The notes: generated from the sequence alone by a model not told the origin. A stretch of DNA of 64,000 nucleotides from Candidatus Planktophila sp. (GCA_030681675.1 JAUXRP010000014.1:1-64000), one strand, 5' to 3'. Positions 40,001 to 49,120 are shown, numbered from the stretch's first letter. A program made the numbers and translations.

Positions 40001-40117
40001 AGTGACCAGCCACATATTCAGGACGAAGTTCTAGCGATTTCAATGCTGCGCGATGAATCAATAAATGTGGAGGCAAGTGAGATTGGTTTAGCAGTAATGC
40101 TTACTAAATCCCTCTAA
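37004..40117 (+). CDS. ileS: Isoleucyl-tRNA synthetase, IleRS2 type
   Basis: Charges tRNA-Ile. The 1037 residues match the eukaryotic-like IleRS2 group common in actinobacteria. The HIGH-type motif reads G56-T-H-H59 (ANGMPGTHHIEARVF), a GXHH variant, and the second signature is KMSKH at 599-603. The editing domain (LVWTTTPWTLVSNTAVAV) is complete, as is the C-terminal anticodon-binding part. GXHH IleRS2 enzymes are known to be very resistant to mupirocin. It is controlled by the T-box in its leader, with GGAGG nine bases ahead of the ATG. Its 3' end overlaps the convergent yggT gene by 14 bases. Confidence 0.97.
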   Translation: MTFRPISASVDLPAVEHEILTFWADNEIFHKTVEARAGELPWSFYEGPPTANGMPGTHHIEARVFKDVFPRFQTMKGRYVTRKAGWDCHGLPVEIAVEKELGFAGKGDIEKFGVAAFNEKCRESVQRHVGAFSQMTNRMGFWVDFDHAYWTMSPQYIESVWWSLKEIWKKGLLVQDHRVAPYCPRCGTGLSDHELAQGYETITDPSVYVRFPITSGELAQLNASLLVWTTTPWTLVSNTAVAVNPDVYYVVLEVSVDEKTEVLVVAEALTESVKGDKKVIKRLLGKDLERITYKRPFDYVEIPSSHFVVLATYVTTEDGTGLVHQSPAFGADDLATCRAYGLPVVNPIAPDGRFLPEVGVVGGMFFKDADKTLVRELKASGALYKHQPFEHSYPHCWRCHTVLMYYAQPSWYIRTTSIKEALLRENAATDWHPQTIKDGRYGDWLNNNVDWALSRNRYWGTPLPIWRCENKHEICVDSLKELGELSGQELSNLDPHRPFVDDITINCSECALTMVRVPEVIDCWYDSGAMPFAQWGYPHVEGSVEKFQASYPADFICEAIDQTRGWFYTLMTIGTLVFDKSSYKTVLCLGHILDKDGRKMSKHLGNVLEPMALMDQHGADAVRWYMLAAGSPWAARRVGHDAINEVVRKTLLTYWNTVSFHALYAKASNFDLTLTPPLSERSLMDRWIISELNILILEVDKALTEFDSQIAGRSLARFIDDLSNWYVRRSRRRFWDGEVAAMATLHECLVGLTQLLAPMVPFITEQVWQELVRPNDLSAAISVHLSDFPVADETAINNPLGNQVALTRRIVELGRAARAESGIKIRQPLGRALIAASGWASLPTQMREQIADELNVITLEDIANADGDLVDISIKANFKSLGAKFGAAVQEIAKEISTSDAAALVSTLRSEGVSKVAQWEIELGDVVITEVPKSGWMVASHEGESVALDLALTPTLILAGHAREVIRFIQERRKSDGFEISDRIDIVWNATPEIIEAIESDQPHIQDEVLAISMLRDESINVEASEIGLAVMLTKSL

Positions 40118-40385
40118 CTAAGCCCATCAAAAGTTGAACTCCAAAGAAGAGCACAATAAAGCTCATATCTAAACTGACTGCACCAATACGAAGTGGTGGA
40201 ATAAAACGACCTACAAAGCGCATAGGTGGATCAGTGATGGCGTAAATTGCTTCTACCAAATAAAGAGAGATTCCACTTGGCTTCCAGTTTCGAGCAAACA
40301 TACGAACATAATCAAGAATTAAACGACCAAGCAGGGCAAAGAGAAATAATTGAAGAATGCCAGCTAATAGCGAACCAAGCTGCAT
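40104..40385 (-). CDS. YggT family membrane protein
   Basis: A 93-residue protein with two membrane segments and the family phrase ITDPPMRFVGRFIPPLRIGAVSLDMSFIVLFF. YggT proteins lie beside sepF and division genes in many bacteria; their role is unclear, with proposed links to osmotic stress and to division or membrane insertion. It follows sepF after seven bases. Its end overlaps the convergent ileS by 14 bases, so the divIVA gene that usually follows yggT in actinobacteria is absent here. Confidence 0.92.
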   Translation of the reverse strand: MQLGSLLAGILQLFLFALLGRLILDYVRMFARNWKPSGISLYLVEAIYAITDPPMRFVGRFIPPLRIGAVSLDMSFIVLFFGVQLLMGLVRGI

Positions 40386-40392
40386 GAATTAC

Positions 40393-40866
40393 TCAGCTCT
40401 GATTAAAGAAGCTGGCTTGTGCGGCCGTGGATTTGTCCTCTGAGCTAACGTGGAGATTGGCTGGTGAAATCAGGAAAACCTTCTTAGTAACTCTCTCGAT
40501 TGTTCCGTGAAGCCCGAATGCCAGTCCGCTTGCAAAGTCGACTAAACGCTTGTGTTCGGACTCGTCCATATCGGTCAAGTTAATAATTACTGGATTTCCT
40601 TCACGAAAATGTTCGCCAATTGTTCGCGCCTCATTATAAAAACGAGGATGGAGTGTAACGATGCGATCTAACACTGGAAGATCGAGCTGCGGCGCAAATT
40701 GATTATTAGACGTGACTACAGAGGAAACGGTACGGGGTGGACGAGCTTTCACCGCGCCCTCACCGGCAGTCGGAACCGATGGAAGTTTAGATCGAACGGG
40801 AACGTCAAACTCTGGATCATCCATCAAACCTAAATAATTTGCGACACGCTTTAATGCATTAGCCAT
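40393..40866 (-). CDS. sepF: Cell division protein SepF
   Basis: Membrane anchor and bundler of FtsZ. The 157 residues begin with an amphipathic segment (ALKRVANYLGL), followed by a Pro- and Val-rich linker and the SepF core (about 65-145) with LHPRFYNEARTIGEHFREGNPVIINLTDM and the Gly-containing dimer region FASGLAFGLHGTIERVTKKVFLISP. It lies 21 bases after yggS. In actinobacteria lacking FtsA, SepF is the main FtsZ tether, and no ftsA is seen in this cluster. Confidence 0.95.
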   Translation of the reverse strand: MANALKRVANYLGLMDDPEFDVPVRSKLPSVPTAGEGAVKARPPRTVSSVVTSNNQFAPQLDLPVLDRIVTLHPRFYNEARTIGEHFREGNPVIINLTDMDESEHKRLVDFASGLAFGLHGTIERVTKKVFLISPANLHVSSEDKSTAAQASFFNQS

Positions 40867-40887
40867 GTATAAACGGTACCTGTCGGT

Positions 40888-41550
40888 CTACCTAGAACCC
40901 AGGATTTGGCTACCAATGCGTAAATGTGTCGCTCCGTGTAAAATAGCCTCTTCAAAATCATTACTCATGCCAGCCGAAAGGCCAGTGGCCCTTGGAAAAT
41001 CTTTGAGAAAATCTGCGTGCATTTTACGGAGCCGACCAAATGCCAGATTGGCATCGCCTCCTAATGGGGCCACAGCCATCAAACCTGCCAAATTGTGAAG
41101 TGGGCTAGCCTCGATAGCTTGGGCTACGGGAAAAAGTTCTTGGATTTGCGCCCCACCTCGGTTTTTAGAGCCATCAAGGTTAACTTGTAAAAAAATCTTC
41201 AAAGGATGAGTTGTAAATTTTTCGATGATTCTAAAATGGTTTAGATCGTCTAAGGAATGAATAACCTGCGACCATGAGCAGATTGACTTCAGCTTATTAC
41301 TTTGAATTTGCCCCTGAAAATGCCAAGTTCCTTCAACGGCGGCGGCTTTAGACACCGCCTCAGAGTCCCTGTTCTCCCCAAAATTGCTTACTCCTAACTC
41401 CTTAAGAATTTCTATATCACTAACCGGAAAATTCTTAGTTACTGCGATCAGAGTTAGTTCAGAAACTTTTCTTCCTGATTCAATTGCCGCTCTCGAAATC
41501 CGTTCATGGACACCCTGCAAATTTCTTTCAATTTCAAGAAAGCGATTCAT
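40888..41550 (-). CDS. YggS/PROSC family pyridoxal phosphate homeostasis protein
   Basis: A 220-residue single-domain PLP-binding TIM barrel like the N-terminal part of alanine racemase. The PLP Lys lies in LTLIAVTKNFP near residue 39. Family phrases are GENRDSEAVSKA, WHFQGQIQSNKLK, SGLSAGMSNDFEEAI and LRIGSQILGSR. It buffers PLP in the cell and has no catalytic role of its own known. It overlaps pgeF by four bases within the group downstream of ftsZ. Confidence 0.95.
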   Translation of the reverse strand: MNRFLEIERNLQGVHERISRAAIESGRKVSELTLIAVTKNFPVSDIEILKELGVSNFGENRDSEAVSKAAAVEGTWHFQGQIQSNKLKSICSWSQVIHSLDDLNHFRIIEKFTTHPLKIFLQVNLDGSKNRGGAQIQELFPVAQAIEASPLHNLAGLMAVAPLGGDANLAFGRLRKMHADFLKDFPRATGLSAGMSNDFEEAILHGATHLRIGSQILGSR

Positions 41551-42209
41551 AGCCAGATAATTCCTGCGGATCGGCCGGTAATTGGATTACGACGATAAGA
41601 AAAATAATTGTGATTTTCGAAGGTACAGAGTGATGAAGCTTCATAACTTATTCCGGCACTCGTTAAATCAGCAATCAAAGCACGTGGTAAATCGAGGGCA
41701 GGAGTCGCAACTTTGGTTTGAGAAAGAGCACTTGGGTGTATAAGCGAAACCTCCTCGGCCATATCTGCAGGAACCTCATAACACTCTCCGCAGATAGAGG
41801 CTCCTAACTGAGCGTGAATTGAAGCAGCACCTAGGGCACGCATGTGAGCAATCACTCTCAGTGCAACTCTGTTAACTAACCCCTTTCTGCCGACGTGCAC
41901 CGCTGCAACGACGCTCGGTGATGAAAGCAAAAGTGGAATACAATCTGCAACGAGAACCGCTACGGCAAATCCTGGAGTGCTAGTAATGAGTGCATCACAC
42001 GATGGATCAATCTCTGAAAAGGAATTCACAACTGCGATTTCATCACCATGTGTCTGATTCATGAACTGAATAGCAGAAACTGGCAATGAGAGAGATGCGC
42101 GATTATCTATAACGTAATCGCGATTATCGCCAACATGAAACGCCAAATTCAATGAGTCATAAGGCGCAAGACTCACGCCCCCGCGCCTATCTGTAAATAA
42201 CGAAGGCAA
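41547..42209 (-). CDS. pgeF: Purine nucleoside phosphorylase / laccase-domain protein (YfiH, PgeF)
   Basis: A 220-residue multicopper-polyphenol oxidase-like fold protein. The zinc or copper site residues are visible: His in FMNQTHGDEIAVV, Cys in LVADCIPLLL and His in VAAVHVGRKGL. E. coli YfiH clears faulty muropeptides in peptidoglycan synthesis, and relatives have nucleoside phosphorylase activity. The position directly after ftsZ (five bases) is conserved in actinobacteria and fits a role in wall precursor quality control. Confidence 0.92.
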   Translation of the reverse strand: MPSLFTDRRGGVSLAPYDSLNLAFHVGDNRDYVIDNRASLSLPVSAIQFMNQTHGDEIAVVNSFSEIDPSCDALITSTPGFAVAVLVADCIPLLLSSPSVVAAVHVGRKGLVNRVALRVIAHMRALGAASIHAQLGASICGECYEVPADMAEEVSLIHPSALSQTKVATPALDLPRALIADLTSAGISYEASSLCTFENHNYFSYRRNPITGRSAGIIWL

Positions 42210-42214
42210 TAGCC

Positions 42215-43348
42215 CTACTTCATGAAGTCTGGGACGTCGATTTCATCTTCAGTAACTAACTCTTCGAATGTTACACGGCGGCGTGGGGTTGGCTCATCTC
42301 CAAGTTCAAGTGCAACTGAAAGCGGATCATTTGCTGAAAGCGGATCTGCATTACCACCCAATGTAGAGGCATCTATCACCGGAGTTGCAACTCGCTTAGG
42401 CTCTCCACCTTCAAAGCCCGCAGCGACGACAGTAATACGCACTTCATCACCTAATGCATCATCTATAGTTGTTCCAAAAATAAACTTAGCATTCGGATGC
42501 ACTGCCGATTGAACTAGTTCGCAGGCCTCATTGACTTCAAACAACCCTAAATCCGACCCACCTGAAATAGAAAGCAAAACTCCCATTGCGCCATCGATAG
42601 ATGCTTCAAGTAATGGTGATGAGATTGCTAACTCAGCTGCTCGAATTGCACGGTTTTCACCGCGCGCAGAACCAATTCCCATTAATGCCGATCCCGCGCC
42701 TGACATCACCGCTTGAACATCGGCAAAATCCAAATTAATCAAGCCTGGTTGGGTAATAATCTCAGTAATACCTTGGACACCTGAGAGCAAAACTTGATCA
42801 GCACTCTTGAAGGCATCTGACAAAGTTATTGTGCGATCTGAGATTGCAAGTAAGCGATCATTAGGGATAACAATGAGTGTGTCGACTTCACTGCGCAACG
42901 CCTCTATTCCAGCATCTGCCTGCGTTGCACGGAGTTTTGCTTCAAAAGAAAAGGGGCGTGTTACTACTCCGATTGTTAAAGCTCCAATATCTCGCGCAAT
43001 TTTAGCTACTATCGGCGCAGCACCCGTTCCGGTTCCGCCACCTTCGCCCGCTGTAACGAAAACCATATCGGCACCACGAAGAATCTCTTCAATGTCATCG
43101 ACGTGATCAAGAGCCGCGGCACGTCCTTTTTCTGGATCCATACCTGCTCCGAGACCACGAGTTGTCTTTCGACCAATATCTAATTTCACATCGGCATCAC
43201 TCATGAGTAAATGTTGTGCATCTGTATTAATCGCTATGAACTCAACACCTTTTAAACCAACATCGATCATTCGATTAATTGCATTTACTCCACCGCCACC
43301 AATTCCTACAACCTTGATGACTGCTAAATAATTCTGCGGTGAAGCCAC
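42215..43348 (-). CDS. ftsZ: Cell division GTPase FtsZ
   Basis: Tubulin-like GTPase that forms the division ring. The 377 residues carry the nucleotide loop [11 protein letters not shown], the tubulin signature GGGTGTG at 103-109 and the T7 loop [12 protein letters not shown] Pro- and acid-rich linker of about 50 residues leads to the C-terminal peptide [10 protein letters not shown], the site that binds SepF. The start is GTG at 43348, preceded by GAGGAGG. It is the last gene of the mraZ-ftsZ cluster proper, with its own 131-base upstream spacer. Confidence 0.98.
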   Translation of the reverse strand: MASPQNYLAVIKVVGIGGGGVNAINRMIDVGLKGVEFIAINTDAQHLLMSDADVKLDIGRKTTRGLGAGMDPEKGRAAALDHVDDIEEILRGADMVFVTAGEGGGTGTGAAPIVAKIARDIGALTIGVVTRPFSFEAKLRATQADAGIEALRSEVDTLIVIPNDRLLAISDRTITLSDAFKSADQVLLSGVQGITEIITQPGLINLDFADVQAVMSGAGSALMGIGSARGENRAIRAAELAISSPLLEASIDGAMGVLLSISGGSDLGLFEVNEACELVQSAVHPNAKFIFGTTIDDALGDEVRITVVAAGFEGGEPKRVATPVIDASTLGGNADPLSANDPLSVALELGDEPTPRRRVTFEELVTEDEIDVPDFMK

Positions 43349-43479
43349 GTTTATCCTCCTCAGGAACTATAAACCTCAACTTGAGCCTTATAATTCAATA
43401 CTTTTATATAGGGTGAACGTAAAGTGCCAGCGCGCCTTAAGCAAATACCGACTCAATATATTTTTATCGTGTCGAATTT
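43349..43479 (-). promoter_or_regulatory. ftsQ-ftsZ spacer, probable ftsZ promoter region
   Basis: The only sizeable spacer within the cluster between murE and ftsZ. It is AT-rich on the minus strand and contains TTTACG and TATTGA separated by 17 bases as one possible promoter, then GGAGG ahead of the GTG start. Extra ftsZ promoters in this spacer are usual in actinobacteria. The exact boxes are not certain. Confidence 0.35.
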
Positions 43480-44121
43480 CTATTTCACTATAGGTGCATG
43501 AGGGGCTGAGAGATCGATTCGTTGAATCTCAAAATTTTCGGGTCTTGCTATCAGAGCTTTATAAACCCTTATTTTTAAAGAGTTTTCGCCATCCTGTCCC
43601 CACAAAAGTTCAATGGATTTCTCACCTTGACTCATTTCGATTGAGTATGAATCCCCCGTCGCAACTTTGATTGTTGTAATTGCATCGGCAAAATCTTTTG
43701 GCAATGAATTAAAGAAATTTGCGGCAGTAATGGCTGCATCGATATCCATTGCCTGAATATGTGGAAGTCCCTGAATGCTTTGATTGATTGGGAGGAAACT
43801 CACGCCTTCTTCATCGATGACTTGCTCATTAAATATTGCAATAGGTGTTCTCTCAACTATGGCAATGCTCACTTTCCCAGTAATCCAATTTCTTGAAACT
43901 TCCACACTTCTGATCCACTTAATTCTTTCAAGTTCGGCAACGATAGATCTTGGTTCTACGCGAGCTAACCTTTCTCCTACTTTGATGTCAGTGGTAATTA
44001 AGGTTTTAGTACCAGTAATTTCTACAGAACTCACAGTGAAAAACGTTGACCAACCTAATACATAAGCGGTCGCAACAAATACAAGAATTACGATTGCAAT
44101 GCCTAAACGATGTCGCTTCAT
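43480..44121 (-). CDS. ftsQ: Cell division protein FtsQ
   Basis: Single-pass divisome protein, 213 residues. The cytoplasmic tail is only about seven residues (MKRHRLG), then comes a membrane helix at 8-25 and the extracytoplasmic POTRA domain (VSSVEITGTKTLITTDIKVG) followed by the FtsQ beta domain (VEVSRNWITGKVSIAIVERTP). Actinobacterial FtsQ proteins usually have a longer cytoplasmic tail, so this is a trimmed form. It follows murC without a spacer. Confidence 0.92.
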   Translation of the reverse strand: MKRHRLGIAIVILVFVATAYVLGWSTFFTVSSVEITGTKTLITTDIKVGERLARVEPRSIVAELERIKWIRSVEVSRNWITGKVSIAIVERTPIAIFNEQVIDEEGVSFLPINQSIQGLPHIQAMDIDAAITAANFFNSLPKDFADAITTIKVATGDSYSIEMSQGEKSIELLWGQDGENSLKIRVYKALIARPENFEIQRIDLSAPHAPIVK

Positions 44122-45507
44122 TTATCCAAAGCGTCGAATCAGTCCATCGACAATAATGGGACCAAGAGAACTAACATCTCCTGCGCCTAAGGTAACAATG
44201 ACATCGCCAGGTTGTGCTGAGTCGATGACACTATCGGTAACTTCGACAAAATTTGGTATGTATTCACCGTTTTCCATTAATTCGGTAATCAATTGTGATG
44301 AAACTCCCATAATGGGTTTCTCGCTAGCTGCATAGATTTCTAAAACTATTATCCGATCCGCCTTAGAAAGTGAGTCCGCAAACCGCTGGGCAAATGCGAC
44401 TGTACGAGTAAATCGGTGAGGCTGGAATATGACTATTAAACGTCCGCCATCGGCAAATCGGCGTGCTGCTTTAAGGGTCGCATCAATCTCCGTTGGATGA
44501 TGTCCATAATCATCGATAACTCGAACTCCGTGCACAGTACCCTTAACCTCAAAACGTCTACCTGTTCCATGGAATACATATAAACCCTGCAATAAATCGG
44601 GTGCGTTAAATCCAAGTTGCAAGCCTGTAGCAAGGGCGGCGGCGGCATTGAGCAGATTATGATGTCCGGGAACTTGCAAATTAATCGTTCCAATACTTTT
44701 TCCATGCCAAATTGCTCGTGCACTAGAGCGAAGAGCTAACAGTTCAATCGTGTCAAGACGCAAGTCGCAGTCTTCGCCTGTGCCATATGAGATACAAGTA
44801 AGCATCTCCAACTTTTCTGCCAGTGCCCTCGCACCAAAGTCATCAGCGCAGTAGGTCAAGAATCCACCAGTTTTTATAGTTGCGGCGAAAAGTTCAAATG
44901 CTTTTTCTACAGCTTCTGGTGTTTGAAAAAAATCCACGTGATCATGCTCGACGTTTGTAACGATCGCAGCAAATGGATGGTATTCAATAAACGAGCCATC
45001 TGACTCATCGGCCTCAGCAACAAATATTTTCCCGGTTCCACGGTGTGCATTTGATCCAGATGCTGTGATTGTTCCGCCTATTGCAAAAGATGGATCGGCT
45101 CCACAAGCTTGCAAGGCAACGGCCAGCATCGAAGAAGTTGTTGTTTTCCCGTGCGTCCCGGCAACTGCAACGCTAATTGATTCAGACATTAATACTGCTA
45201 GTGCTGCGGCGCGAGGCAAGGTTTGAATGCCTAACTCCTTGGAATGGATGAGTTCTGGATTGCTAGGTGAAATCGCACTCGAGTAGACGACTAAGTCTGC
45301 ACCTTCGACATTGACTGCCGAGTGCGAGATTGAAATTTTTGCGCCGAGTGCCACCAAAGCTTTTACAACAGAGGATTCTGTAGAATCAGAGCCACTAACA
45401 TGAATAGAGTGTGATAGAGCGATTCGAGCTAAGCCACTCATGCCCGCGCCGCCAATTCCAATAAAATGGAGTCGTTTTCCAATGAGAGATTGCAATGTTG
45501 GTCTCAT
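44122..45507 (-). CDS. murC: UDP-N-acetylmuramate-L-alanine ligase
   Basis: Adds L-Ala to UDP-MurNAc. The 461 residues have the N-terminal dinucleotide-like fold HFIGIGGAGMSGLARIAL, the ATP loop VAGTHGKTTTSSMLAVAL, the central VEHDHVDFF and the C-terminal IVIFQPHRFTRT. It overlaps murG by four bases and touches ftsQ. It is the order murG-murC-ftsQ-ftsZ of actinobacteria. Confidence 0.97.
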   Translation of the reverse strand: MRPTLQSLIGKRLHFIGIGGAGMSGLARIALSHSIHVSGSDSTESSVVKALVALGAKISISHSAVNVEGADLVVYSSAISPSNPELIHSKELGIQTLPRAAALAVLMSESISVAVAGTHGKTTTSSMLAVALQACGADPSFAIGGTITASGSNAHRGTGKIFVAEADESDGSFIEYHPFAAIVTNVEHDHVDFFQTPEAVEKAFELFAATIKTGGFLTYCADDFGARALAEKLEMLTCISYGTGEDCDLRLDTIELLALRSSARAIWHGKSIGTINLQVPGHHNLLNAAAALATGLQLGFNAPDLLQGLYVFHGTGRRFEVKGTVHGVRVIDDYGHHPTEIDATLKAARRFADGGRLIVIFQPHRFTRTVAFAQRFADSLSKADRIIVLEIYAASEKPIMGVSSQLITELMENGEYIPNFVEVTDSVIDSAQPGDVIVTLGAGDVSSLGPIIVDGLIRRFG

Positions 45508-46583
45508 TGATGTGATACCGCAAATTCACCGAACGCCACAATTTTTTCCGCTGCGTCAAGATCTGCATCCGAACCATCAATTCGCGAATTTGCTGCACTT
45601 TCAAGGAGAATATCTATGTGTGCAAGTAGATATTGAGCGTTGAAATTTGATTGTTCTACTACCTCAGCGCGTGATTCTTCTATGAGAGAGCGAGCATTGT
45701 AAAACTGTTCTCCATTACCAATTGGCAGTGGCACAAAAAGAGCGTAACGTCCGAGGGCTCTAAACTCACTACACGTGACTGCGCCACTGCGCGAGATAAC
45801 CAGATCGCTAGCCAGATAAGCATCACCCATTGCATCAACATAGGTAACTGGTCTATAACCATCTACTTCTTTCGGCAAAGTATTCAATTTCCCAGTTGAG
45901 TGCAAAATTGAAATTCCCTTCGCTAAAAGTTGAGGGAGGCTTTCTTCAACAACCTTATTTATCGCTATTGAGCCCTGAGATCCTCCCATTATAAAAACTA
46001 GAGGTTTATCTTCGTCAAAACCCAACCGGCGCTTAGCGGCAAGTCGTGCCGCTGAAAAGTCAAGGCGAGAAGCCACAAAAGCCTCCGAAACATCGGAGCG
46101 AAGCGGCAGTCCAGTGATGAGCGCATTAGCAAACTCTCCCTTTTCAACTTGGTTGGCAACGGCTAAAAATGGAGTCAACTTCGCCCCTAAACGATTAGCC
46201 CATCCCGGTCTGGCATTTGCCTCATGGATAAGAATAGGTATTTTTACTAGTCGCGCAGCCAAATAAGCTGGCGCACTGACATACCCACCAAATCCAATCA
46301 AAAGTTGAGCATCTTTCAAGACTATTCGGGAAGTTGCAACAGCACGGATTAAGTCAAAAGGGATTCGAAACCATGAAAGTGAGGGTCGGCGAGAAATTTG
46401 GACTTTAGGAATGTGAGCCAAAGTAAATCCCGCTGAAGGAACGAGCTTATTTTCAAGACCAGCTTTTGTTCCGACAAAAACCATTACATCATCAGGGTGC
46501 GCCAATTTCCAGGCACGTGCAACTGCCAGAGCTGGTTCGATATGACCTGCAGTGCCACCTCCTGCTAGAACTACAGTAGCCAT
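45504..46583 (-). CDS. murG: UDP-GlcNAc:undecaprenyl-PP-MurNAc-pentapeptide GlcNAc transferase
   Basis: Completes lipid II by adding GlcNAc to lipid I on the inner face of the membrane. The 359 residues show the N-terminal GGGTAGHIEPALAVARAW, the loop LLIGFGGYVSAP, HEANARPGWANRLGAK, the C-terminal VFIMGGSQGSIAIN and the UDP-site region VISRSGAVTCSEF. It overlaps ftsW by 13 bases and murC by four. Confidence 0.97.
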   Translation of the reverse strand: MATVVLAGGGTAGHIEPALAVARAWKLAHPDDVMVFVGTKAGLENKLVPSAGFTLAHIPKVQISRRPSLSWFRIPFDLIRAVATSRIVLKDAQLLIGFGGYVSAPAYLAARLVKIPILIHEANARPGWANRLGAKLTPFLAVANQVEKGEFANALITGLPLRSDVSEAFVASRLDFSAARLAAKRRLGFDEDKPLVFIMGGSQGSIAINKVVEESLPQLLAKGISILHSTGKLNTLPKEVDGYRPVTYVDAMGDAYLASDLVISRSGAVTCSEFRALGRYALFVPLPIGNGEQFYNARSLIEESRAEVVEQSNFNAQYLLAHIDILLESAANSRIDGSDADLDAAEKIVAFGEFAVSHQ

Positions 46584-47737
46584 CTATGTTCACTCTTTCT
46601 TAAACTATCAATTATTTCAGGATCTCGTCGTGCCGCTCCAATCACAAAACCAATTCCCATATACGTTGCAACAAGTGCTGAACCGCCGTAAGAAACAAAT
46701 GGCAACGTAACTCCAACCACTGGAAGAACACTTAATGTTGAACCGATATTAAGAATAACTTGTATTGCTATCCAGCATCCGATTCCAGAGCTTACATATC
46801 GAACCATAGAGTCCTTTGCCCTCAGTGCAATCCTGAAAATTGAAAAAAGTAGAATTGCAAGCAATGCAAGAGTGGTTAAAGTTCCAAATAAACCTAACTC
46901 CTCTCCAATTACTGAAAAAATGAAATCGGTATGGGCTTCAGCTAAATTTCCCCACTTCTGCCGACTTGCTCCGAGCCCTACGCCAAATAGACCGCCGCTG
47001 GCAAGTCCCAAGATGCTATGGGCTGGTTGCCATCCTGAGTTCTTGTACTGCTCTTCTGCAAAGGGGTTGAGCAAAACTGCAAAACGCTGCATGCGATAAG
47101 GCGCACTTACTATTAGTGCCGCTACGCCTGCAAAACCAAAACTAATGAGACCGGCAAAAATACCCAAGCGAACCCCTGAAACCCATAGCAATCCCGCCAA
47201 AATAAAGGCAAAAACGCAGGCGGTTCCAAGGTCGTTTCCTAGCAAAATTAAAATAATGCACAAGGCGAAGATTGGTGCAATTAACGTTATTACATTTGTT
47301 TGCACTCTTCCGGAATTTTCGCGCTTAGATAAAATGAAACCTGCCCACAGTATCATGAGAAATTTAGCGATCTCACTCGGCTGAACATCTACGAAACCTA
47401 GACTAATCCAATTGTGATTTCCGTTGACACTTTTACCAACAACTTGAACCGCTATTAACAGTAATACAGAAGTGATCGCACCGAAACGTGCTATCAATCT
47501 CCAGCGTGATAAAGGTAATCGCGATAATACCCATGCCATCGGTATTGAGACTAGAAGAAAAAATATTTGACGAATGACGATTGCATATGTCGAACCCTTG
47601 GCATCTAGTGAGTGAATAGAAGACGCTGAAAAAACCATAATCACACCTAATATGCTCAAGGCTAAGGTGCTGCCTATTAACATGTAGTACAGATTGATTG
47701 GTTTAGTAAAAACATTTTCATTCGCTTTATGCTTCAT
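46571..47737 (-). CDS. ftsW: Peptidoglycan polymerase FtsW (SEDS family)
   Basis: Septal glycosyltransferase, working with FtsI. The 388 residues have about ten membrane segments. Signature parts are QVNGNHNWISLGFVDVQPSEIAK-like text around residue 110-130 (with conserved Gln/Pro-Ser-Glu), ILLGNDLGTACVF with the catalytic-site Asp, HTDFIFSVIGEELGLFG and the C-terminal LPVVGVTLPFVSYGGSAL. The cytoplasmic tails are short compared with other actinobacteria. It overlaps murD by 11 bases and murG by 13. Confidence 0.96.
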   Translation of the reverse strand: MKHKANENVFTKPINLYYMLIGSTLALSILGVIMVFSASSIHSLDAKGSTYAIVIRQIFFLLVSIPMAWVLSRLPLSRWRLIARFGAITSVLLLIAVQVVGKSVNGNHNWISLGFVDVQPSEIAKFLMILWAGFILSKRENSGRVQTNVITLIAPIFALCIILILLGNDLGTACVFAFILAGLLWVSGVRLGIFAGLISFGFAGVAALIVSAPYRMQRFAVLLNPFAEEQYKNSGWQPAHSILGLASGGLFGVGLGASRQKWGNLAEAHTDFIFSVIGEELGLFGTLTTLALLAILLFSIFRIALRAKDSMVRYVSSGIGCWIAIQVILNIGSTLSVLPVVGVTLPFVSYGGSALVATYMGIGFVIGAARRDPEIIDSLRKSEHRWLL

Positions 47738-49115
47738 TGGAAACCAGTTTTCTTACCGCTGTAGCGAATCGATCTCCTCTATCAGCGTACGAAATAAATT
47801 GATCCATGGATGCACAAGCCGGTGCCAATAAAACCGTATCCCCAGATGCAGCAAATTTTTGCGCAGCCTTTACAACGCTCTCCATTAGTGAATTGGATAA
47901 TTCACCCTTTGTGTGGTCTATATCAATTCTTACTATGGGTATCGCCGGCGCAATTTTCAATAAAGCCGACTCAATCAACTTCTGATCTTGACCTATCAAA
48001 ATTACTGCTTTGATCCGATCCTTTGTCCGCTCGACCAGCCACTCCATGTCAGCGCCCTTTGCTAATCCACCAGCTATCCACACCACAGAAAGGTGCGACA
48101 TAATTGAGGCCGAGGCGGCATGCGGATTAGTCGCTTTTGAATCATCTATCCATGAAACTCCATCTGAAATTAAAATTGATTCTATGCGGTGCCGGCCAGG
48201 ATGAAAATCAATAAGCGCACTCTGAATATCTGCATATGAAACGTGCACACTTCGAGCCAAAGCTGCAGCGGCTAGTGCATTCAATACACTATGCGGCAAA
48301 GTCGGTTGAATCTCCTTTAATGCGGCAATCATTGAGGCTTCTTGCGGATCATTCACAAATGCACGATCAATTAGTAAATCTTCCACCACACCAAGTTCAC
48401 CTGGTGCTGGCGTACCTAATGAGAAGAAACTCTTAGGACCATGAAAGCTGTTGGCACGAAGTACAATCTCTGAATCTTCGCCATTTAGAATTGCCTGTTC
48501 TGCACGATCTAGAATTGAAAACTTTGCATCACAATATTCCTCAAAACTACCATGCCAGTCTAAATGGTCCTCAGCAATATTTAAGATAGCCGCACAAACA
48601 AACCTCGCCTCTTTTATCCAATGCAGTTGAAAAGATGATAATTCAATAATTAAGTAATCAAATGCGTCGCTATGTGTCACGGCTTCAATGACCGTATTGC
48701 CTACGTTACCGCATGCAATGGCGTTTAGACCTGCGCGCTGGAGCATCGCAGCGGTCATTTCGACCGTTGTGGTCTTTCCATTGGTACCAGTCAACGCCAA
48801 CCATTTTTGGTTTGGACAAATCTCCTGAGCAATCCTCCATGCGATATCAATTTCATTGTGAATTTCAATCCCGGTTGCAATAGCTTCAAGAATTATCGGG
48901 TGATCGCGTTGCCAACCCGGTGAAATAACCACCGCTGAATAATCAGATAGCTTAACGCTCTTCGGATTCATAACCGAAAAAACACTGTGTACATTTGAAT
49001 TCTCATCAACTAAATCGACGAGTGCTCCATATGCAATCAAAGTTTTTGCAACTGCATTGCCTGTAACTCCGGCTCCAAGAACTAAAACTCTCTTTGACCC
49101 TAAGTTAAGCAACAT
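47727..49115 (-). CDS. murD: UDP-N-acetylmuramoylalanine-D-glutamate ligase
   Basis: Adds D-Glu to UDP-MurNAc-L-Ala. From the ATG at 49115 the protein has 462 residues: Rossmann-like start VLVLGAGVTGNAVAK, ATP loop ALTGTNGKTTTVEMTAAML, central NIAEDHLDWHGSFEEY and C-terminal DDSKATNPHAASASI. The frame stays open to 49190, but that part would overlap mraY and is not family-like, so the start five bases after mraY is chosen. Confidence 0.95.
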   Translation of the reverse strand: MLLNLGSKRVLVLGAGVTGNAVAKTLIAYGALVDLVDENSNVHSVFSVMNPKSVKLSDYSAVVISPGWQRDHPIILEAIATGIEIHNEIDIAWRIAQEICPNQKWLALTGTNGKTTTVEMTAAMLQRAGLNAIACGNVGNTVIEAVTHSDAFDYLIIELSSFQLHWIKEARFVCAAILNIAEDHLDWHGSFEEYCDAKFSILDRAEQAILNGEDSEIVLRANSFHGPKSFFSLGTPAPGELGVVEDLLIDRAFVNDPQEASMIAALKEIQPTLPHSVLNALAAAALARSVHVSYADIQSALIDFHPGRHRIESILISDGVSWIDDSKATNPHAASASIMSHLSVVWIAGGLAKGADMEWLVERTKDRIKAVILIGQDQKLIESALLKIAPAIPIVRIDIDHTKGELSNSLMESVVKAAQKFAASGDTVLLAPACASMDQFISYADRGDRFATAVRKLVSNEA

Positions 49116-49120
49116 CGTAT

